From positions 1 to 38,793 of IMG/VR virus record IMGVR_UViG_3300024346_000195: a DNA stretch of 38,793 nt, one strand, 5' to 3'. Below, in pieces: positions 14,262 through 22,668 of the stretch. How positions within the stretch are numbered: the stretch's first letter is position 1; every line of letters starts with the position of its first letter. A program made the translations under genes and the position numbers. Source of the stretch: a virus. Under the pieces are notes generated by a model that searched no databases, was not told where the DNA came from, and saw only the letters and a list, made by a program, of their open reading frames with translations.

Positions 14262-17177
14262 TTATATTAATTGTGTACCGTTAGCTGGTAATGCTCCAGC
14301 AAGACTTATGGTCATTTCCCACCTGTTACCGTTAATATCTGCCATATCATATACTTTGTTTACGTGTGACGCAGTTAAGATAAGACTATTTCCGTTTACA
14401 TCTACTCTATTGCTTTGAAATAAATACGCAGGAACTGCTACAACATTTGTAACATTGTCTGCAAATGCATTATTTGTTTTACCAATACCTCTTAGTTTAA
14501 TATTTGTACATCTACTTCCAATAGAATTATTCTCACATCCCTCCCCTTCATCTACTACTGTAGCATTAACAGTTACCATATCTATTGAGTTCATTATACC
14601 TGTAACTGGATCACTACCTAAAGTATAAGCATTTGCGCTGGACGCATTACTACCAAATACTATATTAGAACAGTTATCATCTACAGTACATCCTGCACTA
14701 CCTACAATAAACACCTCATTATTATTACTACCAATAATACAGTTACTACTACCAGGTCTAGATTCTGTAGAACCTGGGGCAACCGCATCTACCCACGCAG
14801 ACATTGAAGGTGTCCAATCTATATTAGCATAATCTAAAGGTCCGTTTGCAGGTATATATTTTACTAAAGTAGCTCCACTAGGAGTTATTGTTTGAGATAT
14901 ACCCTTACCTTCAGAATCTGCATCAATTATAAAATGGAAGTCTGAAAAATTTGGAAAACCTGGCTTGAATATTATACCTATATCTGTTAAAGATATATTA
15001 GAATTATTATCACCTATCTTACAATTTTGTGATTGCTCAAGAAACACGTCTGAATTATACTCACCAATAGATAAGTTACCAGAAGCCCTAGCTATAATGT
15101 TTACGCAGTAGTTACCAATAGTAGTTATAAAATTATTATTACTACCTGAAAGATATACATTTTGACATCCTGCACCTATACTAACATTACTACTTCCACC
15201 ATATACCATAGTGTTAGATGTATTATCACCAATAGTAGTTGAACCATTACTGGCTACAACTTTAACACCTGTACAACCCTTACCAATACTAAGGTTATCA
15301 CTACCTAGAACTTCTACAGACTGTGTACCAGCACCTACAGTTACTCCAAGACATCTTACAATTGCAGCATTAACTACAGACGCGCCAAACTCAAGGCCGG
15401 CACAACGTCTTAAATGTATCTTTTTACATTGACTAAGTAATCTAAAAGAAGAACTTCCTTGTGCATAAATATTTGAACATCTTGTACCAATAAACTTTTC
15501 TGGGTTATTGGCTGCTGGAGGCTCAGTACCATTAGCTAAAAGTTGCTGTCCAAAACCGTCAACATAAGTACCTTGTGCATATAATGAATCCCAACTATAT
15601 TGAAAACTTGCCGCATTACCTCCACAATTAACAAGATCAATAACTTGGCAACTGTTTTCTATGGTAAGGTCATTAGTACCACTTATCCTAATTTCTTTAC
15701 AGAAATCTCCAATATCTATGTTTCCAACATAGTGCATGTAAGTAATATTGTTATAGCTACCTATTTTTACATTACCTGAAGTACCATTAAATGTAGTAGA
15801 AATATTACTATTACCTATTTCAATATTTCTTTGGTTTGATCCAAAAGATACATTTCTATTACTATTACCTATTTTAATATATTCATTAAAATTTGAAAGT
15901 TCAGGTACACCTGGAGTAGTGTAATCTGGTACAGCAAATGAACCTCCTATAATAATATTTTCATTGTTATCTCCAATATCTACATTTTTAATTGTCTTAC
16001 CAGTAAATGTAATACCGCTGGCATTTCTACCTATTATTACGTCTTCTGCAGATCTAGTAAAAAATACTACATTACCAAAACTATATTTAGAATCTGTAAC
16101 AACATTGCCTGGAGATACTGGTACACCTGCACCGCTTCCCTCTAATCTAGCAACATCACTACTTTCTTTAATGTGAATATTTTTAAATCTTGCAGACTCT
16201 ACAGGTGACGCATATAGATCAAAATCTAATCCCACAAAGGTTTTAAAGTCTCTAAATGTACCTACATTAGCAGTAGTCATTGCACCAATTGTAGAATTAC
16301 CTCCATCATCAAAATTAGCAAATGCAGGTATCATATCTCCAACAGCGCTATTAGCTACATAAGCTATAGGATGATTATAGACGATATCACTAGCTGAATG
16401 GTGTGCAGTCATTACTGCAAAATCAGCATCTCTAGCTGGAGATTCTGTTGAATCCATGTCCCACCTTCTATGTAAAACGTTTCTAAAATCAAAAAATGCA
16501 GATAATTGTAAATCTGTATCTTCTCTATAAGTTATAAATCCTGGTCTATTTACAAGTCCATCCTCTGTTAAATCTAATCCATAGTTATAATGAATTATGT
16601 CTCTTGGATATTCACAAGACTTAGCTAATACGTGTAATGTATTATCTGTCAATGCATGTACCATTAAGTTTTCAGTCTCTGGTGTAAAAGTAGAGAGTAC
16701 TGCCGTACCGTCATCAAACGTAGTTGTTGTGTTATTATAGTTAGATGTAGGTCCTCCAATACTATGTATTGTTTCATATGGGAATTTGTACCAGCTACCT
16801 GGAACTAAACTATCATTATCTATAAGTGTTACTAAATCACTATAAGTGGTTTCAGTCACACCTCCACCAGCAGGACCTTGTGGGCCATCATCACCATCTT
16901 CTCCTCTTAGATCTCCTGTAGCAAATTCTAATCCATCATCACTAGTAAAAGTTACTATTCCTGAAGGTGGGTCATAAGAACCACCTGTCCAACCTAGACC
17001 ATCATTTCCTGGGTCACCTTGACCACCAACATCTCCTTGATCACCTTGTATTCCTTGAATACCTTGATCACCTTGATCACCTTTATCACCCTTATCACCT
17101 TGATCTCCTTGAACACCTTGTGTGGTTTGTATTGGCGAGTGTCCGCACCCACAGTTATTTGTACAATTACATGCCAT
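14262..17177 (-). CDS. Collagen-like fibre protein with NxxIG beta-solenoid
   Basis: A 971-residue protein, the largest in the window. Residues 1-12 are cysteine-rich (MACNCTNNCGCG). Residues 21-62 are a collagen-like run of about 14 Gly-x-y triplets, with Asp-Gln and Asp-Lys common. A second short Gly-x-y block (GEDGDDGPQGPAG) lies near residue 95. A globular region of about 250 residues follows. From about residue 390 onward come many coils of the form N-[IV]-x-[IV]-G-x-x-N or -C, for example YIKIGNSNRNV, GNVKIGSYN, NLSIGKGC and NVSIGAGC, typical of a beta-solenoid. The layout suggests anchor, collagen stalk, then long receptor-binding blade. It is translated just before the glycosyltransferase. 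Confidence 0.88.
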   Translation of the reverse strand: MACNCTNNCGCGHSPIQTTQGVQGDQGDKGDKGDQGDQGIQGIQGDQGDVGGQGDPGNDGLGWTGGSYDPPSGIVTFTSDDGLEFATGDLRGEDGDDGPQGPAGGGVTETTYSDLVTLIDNDSLVPGSWYKFPYETIHSIGGPTSNYNNTTTTFDDGTAVLSTFTPETENLMVHALTDNTLHVLAKSCEYPRDIIHYNYGLDLTEDGLVNRPGFITYREDTDLQLSAFFDFRNVLHRRWDMDSTESPARDADFAVMTAHHSASDIVYNHPIAYVANSAVGDMIPAFANFDDGGNSTIGAMTTANVGTFRDFKTFVGLDFDLYASPVESARFKNIHIKESSDVARLEGSGAGVPVSPGNVVTDSKYSFGNVVFFTRSAEDVIIGRNASGITFTGKTIKNVDIGDNNENIIIGGSFAVPDYTTPGVPELSNFNEYIKIGNSNRNVSFGSNQRNIEIGNSNISTTFNGTSGNVKIGSYNNITYMHYVGNIDIGDFCKEIRISGTNDLTIENSCQVIDLVNCGGNAASFQYSWDSLYAQGTYVDGFGQQLLANGTEPPAANNPEKFIGTRCSNIYAQGSSSFRLLSQCKKIHLRRCAGLEFGASVVNAAIVRCLGVTVGAGTQSVEVLGSDNLSIGKGCTGVKVVASNGSTTIGDNTSNTMVYGGSSNVSIGAGCQNVYLSGSNNNFITTIGNYCVNIIARASGNLSIGEYNSDVFLEQSQNCKIGDNNSNISLTDIGIIFKPGFPNFSDFHFIIDADSEGKGISQTITPSGATLVKYIPANGPLDYANIDWTPSMSAWVDAVAPGSTESRPGSSNCIIGSNNNEVFIVGSAGCTVDDNCSNIVFGSNASSANAYTLGSDPVTGIMNSIDMVTVNATVVDEGEGCENNSIGSRCTNIKLRGIGKTNNAFADNVTNVVAVPAYLFQSNRVDVNGNSLILTASHVNKVYDMADINGNRWEMTISLAGALPANGTQLI

Positions 17178-17179
17178 AG

Positions 17180-18127
17180 TTAAATAGAATTAAAAGCAGC
17201 AATAATTTGCTCCTCAGTTTTTGTTTCATTTACTGGATAAGTAAAATTAAAATTAATTTCAAACCCTCCTAAATTATTTACAACAGTACCGTTAAAAGTA
17301 TTTGGATACTTATATGGTGATGTTAAATATATCTCTGTTGCTGGATTTATAGTTAAATTTTCAGGATGTGATGTATCCCAAATATGAGTACCACCATCCT
17401 CTATATTATCATAAGATCCAACCACACTATTAAGACTATGGTTAGATATTAAGTGGTGAAAAAGAGTGTTAGATACATTTGGTACAAGAGTACTTCCATA
17501 CTCATCATGTGTAATTGTCCTAACAACTAGCTTACCTTCTACATCTAAAGAAAAATTACCAAGTACGGCAGACATTGTAATACCCTTTCCAGGAAGTCCT
17601 TGCGGGTTTATCCCCCTGTCTATATTTGGTTGGTGTTCTATTATATGTTCTTTACTAGGACATAAATCTTCTGGAATTATAGAAGTGTTAGACACCATAA
17701 AAGTTGGACTAACTATTTCAAATCCACCATTACTGCCTGTATATACTTGTATGAAATTAGCTCCTGCATTATCTACCCCATATATTGGATAGTTATTGTA
17801 TAGTGTTGCACCACCATCAGAACTTAAAGGTATTGTAAACGTTCCTGCAATAGTAACGTTTTTCCCTACAACTCTTATACAAAGTTCTGGTGCACCGTTT
17901 ATAATTGGAAGTCCAAACGTACCATTATACGTATTAAGTGTAGTCCATCCGCTATCATAAAATGTAGAATCTGATCCATCTGGTCCTTTTGGTCCTATAA
18001 GACCTACATTACCAGGGTTACCTGGATTACCGTCTGGACCTATAGTATCAGGGCCGTCATATCCTTTAGGTCCTACAAGAGCTACTAGGTCATCACAGTT
18101 ACAAGATGTTGTACAGTTACATGCCAT
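17180..18127 (-). CDS. Collagen-like fibre protein (short paralogue A)
   Basis: A 315-residue protein. The N terminus MACNCTTSCNC has the same C-x-C-x3-C-x-C spacing as the 971-residue protein. Residues about 18-55 are an interrupted Gly-x-y region (GPKGYDGPD, GPDGNPGNPGNVG, GPKGPDG). A globular beta-rich body begins YDSGW and runs to the end. That body is paralogous to the 330-residue neighbour: both have YDSGW, NGTFG or NGSFG, IRVV, IPLS, GSYDN or GTYDN, TFNG, GGF and a closing helix (EQIIAAFNSI versus QEIKDAFDSI). Start codon overlaps the upstream stop by one base. Probably a trimeric fibre with a collagen stalk. Confidence 0.87.
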   Translation of the reverse strand: MACNCTTSCNCDDLVALVGPKGYDGPDTIGPDGNPGNPGNVGLIGPKGPDGSDSTFYDSGWTTLNTYNGTFGLPIINGAPELCIRVVGKNVTIAGTFTIPLSSDGGATLYNNYPIYGVDNAGANFIQVYTGSNGGFEIVSPTFMVSNTSIIPEDLCPSKEHIIEHQPNIDRGINPQGLPGKGITMSAVLGNFSLDVEGKLVVRTITHDEYGSTLVPNVSNTLFHHLISNHSLNSVVGSYDNIEDGGTHIWDTSHPENLTINPATEIYLTSPYKYPNTFNGTVVNNLGGFEINFNFTYPVNETKTEEQIIAAFNSI

Positions 18128-19119
18128 TATGGTATACTATCAAATGCGTCTTTAATTTCTTGTGCTGTTAAACTTTCATCTACAGGATAACTTCCTTCTA
18201 AATTTACTATAAAACCTCCCAGTTCTGATACCAAGTCTCCGTTAAAAGTTATTGGGTATGCTAGTGTGCCTGCAGCAACCGTACCCACTTCAGGATATGC
18301 AGTGCTCCATACATGAGAACCACCAAGGGCTTCAGTATTATCATAAGTACCTACCTGACTATCTTTATCTACACGTGATATTAAACTATGTAGTGGAGAG
18401 TTATTTACAGGGCCTGAAGGCGCTGCAGAATCATCAAAATCTGTATGTGTTTGGAACACTAATTTACCATCATTTGTCATACCTGCAATACCAAGAAAAG
18501 CAGTTAAGTTAATACTTCTACTATTATTCAAAGAACCTCCTGGAGATGCTAATGGTGATAATGCTCTAGTAATGAATGTATAACTACTTAGGTTATGTGT
18601 TTTTCCTGGTCTGAGGTTATATGGTATAACCCTACTTTTACTGACCATAGAACCAAATTCCGTAGGACTAGCACCGCCAGTAATTACATATCCGCCATTA
18701 ATACCTTCATACACCCTTTTATGTAAACTCCCTACAGTGTAAGAATCACCATAATTATCCAAAAGTGTTCCACCGTTACCGTCTAAACTTAGAGGTATAA
18801 GTAATGAACCACTGATAAACACAGTTCTATTTACAACTCTAATAGAAGGTCTAGGAGCAGCTCTTGAATAGAGTGTTCCTAATATAGGAGCTACTCCAAA
18901 ACTACCGTTGTGGTGATTAATTATTTTCCACCCACTATCATACATGTCTGTGTTTTGGCCAGGATCTCCTTGAGGACCCTCAGGACCTCTGTCACCATCT
19001 TCACCATCTTCACCATCTTTACCAGGTATAGATGCTCCAGGATCTCCCTGAGCACCTAAAGGTATTTGTATAGGATTTGTACACGCACACGTGTCACAAT
19101 TACATGAACTACAAGCCAT
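18127..19119 (-). CDS. Collagen-like fibre protein (short paralogue B)
   Basis: A 330-residue protein. Six N-terminal cysteine-region residues follow the pattern MACSSCNCDTCAC (C-x2-C-x-C-x2-C-x-C). A Gly-x-y segment of about 35 residues includes GAQGDPG, GKDGEDGEDG, DRGPEG and PQGDPG. The beta-rich body starting MYDSGWK is paralogous to the 315-residue protein, and the end (QEIKDAFDSIP) is a similar helix. It follows the cysteine-rich 183-residue protein by three bases. The repeated association of cysteine-rich end and collagen stalk suggests that both short fibres dock on the same kind of base. Confidence 0.87.
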   Translation of the reverse strand: MACSSCNCDTCACTNPIQIPLGAQGDPGASIPGKDGEDGEDGDRGPEGPQGDPGQNTDMYDSGWKIINHHNGSFGVAPILGTLYSRAAPRPSIRVVNRTVFISGSLLIPLSLDGNGGTLLDNYGDSYTVGSLHKRVYEGINGGYVITGGASPTEFGSMVSKSRVIPYNLRPGKTHNLSSYTFITRALSPLASPGGSLNNSRSINLTAFLGIAGMTNDGKLVFQTHTDFDDSAAPSGPVNNSPLHSLISRVDKDSQVGTYDNTEALGGSHVWSTAYPEVGTVAAGTLAYPITFNGDLVSELGGFIVNLEGSYPVDESLTAQEIKDAFDSIP

Positions 19120-19122
19120 AAA

Positions 19123-19674
19123 TTAACAATTACAATCATCCCAATTACATAATCTTGTAATGGAATTTAATATTTTATTAATACAATCACTGTCACAACA
19201 AACTGCGCCAGATTCTAATCCTCTAAGTAATCCTTCTGCTAAATTAGCATCATCAATAATGTCTGCTAAATCACAACTACCTGAACATGTTTTACATGCT
19301 ACGTCTGCCCACATTTTATCAACGCAAGCTCTTACTTTGCAGGTATACAAAGCTGAAAATGTATATAGATACGTCCCTGTACCATCCACTACTGTGTATA
19401 AGATACTAGTTACACCGTCTGTGTAATTAAGGACTTCAATGTTATTAAATGTAAAAGTTCCAGAGATAGGATCTGCTGGAATTTGAGATGTAACATCTTC
19501 TGTTACTGTACTTCCGTCTGGAAGTGTTATTTCTAATATTGCTGATGTAACTGTTGAAGGGTTTTCATAGCCTCCTGGATTTGTTGTTACATCATATACT
19601 CCAGTAGTATCTGTTATAGATAGCGCAGAGCATTTATTCTTTAAACAAGCCGTTATAGTTGGAGAGAGTGCCAT
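19123..19674 (-). CDS. Cysteine-rich virion protein (candidate fibre base)
   Basis: A 183-residue protein with 13 cysteines. The N-terminal half is a beta-sandwich-like domain (DTTGVYDVTTNPGGYENP, a pattern I associate with structural proteins of Bacteroidota phages). The C-terminal half is helical and cysteine-rich: CKVRACVDKM, ACKTCSGSC, VCCDSDC and the end LCNWDDCNC. It is the first gene after the terminator following the 405-residue gene, opening the fibre block. The C-terminal Cys-Asn-Cys equals that of the 201-residue protein and mirrors the Cys-x-Cys N termini of the collagen-like fibres. A base or adaptor for fibres is likely; metal binding versus disulfide linkage is open. Confidence 0.78.
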   Translation of the reverse strand: MALSPTITACLKNKCSALSITDTTGVYDVTTNPGGYENPSTVTSAILEITLPDGSTVTEDVTSQIPADPISGTFTFNNIEVLNYTDGVTSILYTVVDGTGTYLYTFSALYTCKVRACVDKMWADVACKTCSGSCDLADIIDDANLAEGLLRGLESGAVCCDSDCINKILNSITRLCNWDDCNC

Positions 19675-19686
19675 AAAATAAGTTTA

Positions 19687-19731
19687 AATAAAAAAATGAA
19701 AGGTAGCAGGGGACAAGCCCCCGCATCTTTC
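19687..19731 (-). terminator. Rho-independent terminator after the 405-residue structural gene
   Basis: On the minus strand GAAAG (19731-19727) pairs with CTTTC (19702-19698), enclosing a GC-rich stem GCGGGG / CCCCTGC with one bulge and a short loop. A T-rich run corresponding to plus-strand 19687-19697 follows directly. It lies between the 405-residue gene and the 183-residue gene, so it would limit read-through from the head block into the fibre block. Confidence 0.8.
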
Positions 19732-19752
19732 AATATATTGGAAAGTTAGTTC

Positions 19753-20970
19753 TTAAGATAAAGAACCAGCTAATGATGTACCTAAGATATCATCAACAAC
19801 TTCTAAGATTCCGTTTCCACCTGGCTTAGCCCAATCACATGAGGTTACTCCAGCTACGTCAGAAGGAATCAACAACATAAATTGCATATCTCTTCTGTTC
19901 TTAGTAGTGTATCCGCCTTCTTCTTCAACAACCAAGTGAACAATAGCGTAAGTTTCATTAGCTACGTCTTTGATTGCATCATAGATATTTGGCTCACCCA
20001 TTCTGAAGTATTCTCCATTGTTTCCTCTGTAGAACCACTCAAGCTCTGCAGCTTGTTCAGCAGTACCAGTACCCGCACTAGACGTAGTACCTGAGAAAGT
20101 AGTAGAACCAAATCCTTCTAAAGTAGAATTCCACTTAGCTTTTCTGTAGTTGATTTTACCTAATTTGAATGCCATTGGCGTTCCAGTTAATTTAACTCCT
20201 GCAGAGTTACCAGCATTAGCTACAATAGCTTGAGCAGCACCAATACCAAATTGAGCAGTAGCTCCTAAGTAAGGTACATCTAAAGTAACAACTGTACCAG
20301 AAATAGATACAACTTTGTAAACCGCATCAGCAGTTGTTGTTCCAAATCTAACGTAGCTTTCTACTGCAAAGTCACCAGGGACAGATGCAACAATAGCTTT
20401 AGATCCGCTTACAACGTCTACTGTACCAGTAGTTGGTACACCTGCAGCAGAGTTCAATCTCTCAAACTTAATTACCTTTTCAGCTTCTCTAGCAAAGTTA
20501 GTTGTAAAACTTACTACTAAACCATCTGCAATAGACTCTTGAGTGTCTGATCCTCCAGAAGTATACAATCCATGCTTGATGTATTGTCCTCCGTGGTTAG
20601 AAGTTAAAGACTGGTCTAAGTACAATCTTGAGTAATACATGTTTTCATCAATAACTTCAATAGCAGAACCAGCTACTACTCCGTCATATCCAATGTACTC
20701 AACTTGCTCAGTTGCCGCTACAGGTACTACAATTTTTGCAGTTTTCACACTTGAAGGAACAATTTTCTTTCCTACAATTGGAGCTTCAGCTCCTCTACCT
20801 TGTACAAACATAAAGTCTCCTGTTGCTCCAGCTACTAATCTAGTTCCTGATGCATCAAAGATACCTACTTCACCATCACCTAAAGTGTTGATACCGCCTG
20901 TTGTAAGTGCGGTTGCTCCTGACTTACCTACATATAGTAAGGTAATGTCTTTTTCATTAAATGTTGCCAT
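19753..20970 (-). CDS. Major virion structural protein (unassigned)
   Basis: A 405-residue protein rich in Ala, Gly, Val and Thr, with few cysteines and beta-rich throughout. It begins MATFNEKDITLLYVGKSGA and contains an Ig-like stretch (about residues 180-240, GTVDVVSGSKAIV then VVSISGTVVTLDVPYLG). The gene has its own A-rich leader upstream and a strong terminator downstream, and its codon use looks uniform and optimised like that of the capsid gene. These are signs of an abundant virion protein. Tube-like tail protein, head decoration protein and head fibre are all possible; the sequence alone does not decide. Confidence 0.7.
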   Translation of the reverse strand: MATFNEKDITLLYVGKSGATALTTGGINTLGDGEVGIFDASGTRLVAGATGDFMFVQGRGAEAPIVGKKIVPSSVKTAKIVVPVAATEQVEYIGYDGVVAGSAIEVIDENMYYSRLYLDQSLTSNHGGQYIKHGLYTSGGSDTQESIADGLVVSFTTNFAREAEKVIKFERLNSAAGVPTTGTVDVVSGSKAIVASVPGDFAVESYVRFGTTTADAVYKVVSISGTVVTLDVPYLGATAQFGIGAAQAIVANAGNSAGVKLTGTPMAFKLGKINYRKAKWNSTLEGFGSTTFSGTTSSAGTGTAEQAAELEWFYRGNNGEYFRMGEPNIYDAIKDVANETYAIVHLVVEEEGGYTTKNRRDMQFMLLIPSDVAGVTSCDWAKPGGNGILEVVDDILGTSLAGSLS

Positions 20971-21014
20971 TTTAATTTAAAATTTAATTAAACAATTATT
21001 TATTTACTTATTCA

Positions 21015-21713
21015 TCATTCTGAGACTTGCGCCTCTCTTAATTTAATCTGATAAGCTTCAGGGTTTGTAACTCCTGTTGCTATTGCCACTGCTTCATCAA
21101 CAATCTGTCTATGTGTTATCTCATTTAACTCACAATCTACACCAGCTACAGGAACTGTAGGATCTGGTACAGTAATAAGAGTAGGACGTTTAATATATCT
21201 AAGATGGTATGTATCTATAGTTGTATTACCGTCTGAAATAAGCTCATGTCTATTACCTCCAAAATCTAACCTTAATACTAACTCTCCATAAGGTTTCTTA
21301 AAAGGATTCTTGATAATTTTATTATAGTCATTATGCTTGATAGGTTTAACTTCTGGCCTTGTTCCATCATAACAAACATCCTCAGAAGATATACTTACCT
21401 CTTCATTAATGGCGTATAAAAAATCACCTGGTAAATCAAAGAACACACCGTTAGGCTTGTTATCTGCTGTATTTGTACTTGTAGTTAAATCTACATTTCT
21501 ATGTAACGTAAAAAGATCTTTTTTTCTTTTCTCAGTTACTTCAAATCCAGTCAGGTATTTATTACCTGCTGGATTTATAATATGAAGTACTAATCTTTCT
21601 TGTGCCTTATTCAGAAACGTACTTATCTCTTCAGGTTCATAACCTGGAGCGTCAAAGTTTGTGATTTTATCATAGAGAATTAAAAACTCTCTTTCCATTT
21701 CTGAGGCAGTCAT
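21015..21713 (-). CDS. Head-tail connector / ring-type protein
   Basis: A 232-residue protein beginning MTASEMEREFLILYDKITNF, then APGYEPEEISTFLNKAQERL. This N-terminal helix pair, with D-x-I-x-x-x-x-A-P-G, E-x-x-x-F-L and K-A-Q-E, is what I associate with the first ring (adaptor) protein below the portal in crAss-like and related phages. The rest is mixed alpha/beta, and the C terminus again helical (ITHRQIVDEAVAIATG). It lies two genes after the capsid gene, the expected place for a connector. Assigned by pattern and position. Confidence 0.65.
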   Translation of the reverse strand: MTASEMEREFLILYDKITNFDAPGYEPEEISTFLNKAQERLVLHIINPAGNKYLTGFEVTEKRKKDLFTLHRNVDLTTSTNTADNKPNGVFFDLPGDFLYAINEEVSISSEDVCYDGTRPEVKPIKHNDYNKIIKNPFKKPYGELVLRLDFGGNRHELISDGNTTIDTYHLRYIKRPTLITVPDPTVPVAGVDCELNEITHRQIVDEAVAIATGVTNPEAYQIKLREAQVSE

Positions 21714-21716
21714 TTA

Positions 21717-22586
21717 TTAATCTTTTGCGTTATCTAGTCTTGCTTTAATTTCAAGTAAAATATCTTGGTTCTTTTTAGCTTTCAAGAATTTAACTGCGTT
21801 AGCCATTACTGGTACATCACCAGGTGCTGATAACGCTTCTCCTCCTTGTAAGTAAAACTTACGTCCGTCTTTATTGATAATACCTGCATCAACAGCTTCT
21901 AATATAATTAGTTTAGTTTTTCTGTCTGCATCCTTAGCAATATCAAGGAACGCTCCAAGGTTTTCACTAATTACAAGTCCTAGTTGATCCTTAAGCCATT
22001 TAGACTTTGCATCTTCAGGGACTTTCTTTCCATAGACTTTTAAGAAGTTTTTCATTTCTTCTTCATTGTCTTCAATTTTTCCAAAGAACTTGTAAGCTTC
22101 TTGTAGCTTAGCTTGTGTACTTAAACGTGTATTTACTTCATGGTCTTCAGAGACAATCATGTACTTATACGTTCTCTTTCTTTTAGATTCTTTTGGACTT
22201 GGCGCAATAGCGTTTGAATTTGCCAAAAGTAACTTGTACTCTATATATTCTTTTGGATTATCTAATTTAAGTGTTCTTGGATTTTTATCCAATCTTACCT
22301 TATAGGTTTTCCAAAAATTATTATCCTTTTTATAAGGAGATAAATCTCCTGATTTGTGAGACATTCCTGATTTTGAAGGATCTTCAAAATACTCAATCTC
22401 TGACCTGTTTAGTGGGCAAATAATGCCGCCATTTTTTCCTACTGGTGCTGAATAATTATTAGTAGCAGGTCCTACTAAAAATGCAGCCTCATGTTGGGGA
22501 TCTGTAATAAACCCGTTAGTTCTCACTACAGGCATTACTTTGACTACTTTCCCCTCGTAGTCTTGTAAGTTAAACTTCTTATCCAT
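21717..22586 (-). CDS. Conserved-position structural protein downstream of capsid
   Basis: A 289-residue protein. The N-terminal half is beta-rich (NFWKTYKVRLDKNPRTLKLD, then YIEYKLLLANS and IAPSPKESKRKRTYKYMI). The C-terminal half is helical and lysine-rich. A GGAG stretch three bases before ATG is one of the few Shine-Dalgarno-like sites in the window. It follows the capsid gene and its hairpin and precedes the connector by three bases. I have no family name; a head-completion or portal-proximal role is a guess. Confidence 0.65.
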   Translation of the reverse strand: MDKKFNLQDYEGKVVKVMPVVRTNGFITDPQHEAAFLVGPATNNYSAPVGKNGGIICPLNRSEIEYFEDPSKSGMSHKSGDLSPYKKDNNFWKTYKVRLDKNPRTLKLDNPKEYIEYKLLLANSNAIAPSPKESKRKRTYKYMIVSEDHEVNTRLSTQAKLQEAYKFFGKIEDNEEEMKNFLKVYGKKVPEDAKSKWLKDQLGLVISENLGAFLDIAKDADRKTKLIILEAVDAGIINKDGRKFYLQGGEALSAPGDVPVMANAVKFLKAKKNQDILLEIKARLDNAKD

Positions 22587-22620
22587 TTCTCCTAATTTAA
22601 AATTACTTCCTAAGTTATGA

Positions 22621-22652
22621 AAATTAAGGAACTGGGCAAAACCCAGCTCCTT
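22621..22652 (-). terminator. Hairpin after the major capsid gene
   Basis: An 11-base inverted repeat, 22626-22636 against 22642-22652 (minus strand AAGGAGCTGGG / CCCAGTTCCTT, one G-T wobble, five-base loop), begins 16 bases after the capsid stop. The following minus-strand bases are AATTTTCAT, a weak T tract. It may act as a partial terminator or as a 3' stabilising hairpin that raises capsid mRNA relative to downstream genes. Confidence 0.7.
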
Positions 22653-22668
22653 AAAAATTCAATATTTG

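Noticed and set aside
17466-17792. Plus-strand ORF of 108 codons
   Set aside because: Antisense to the collagen-like fibre gene; low-complexity hydrophobic composition and no leader.
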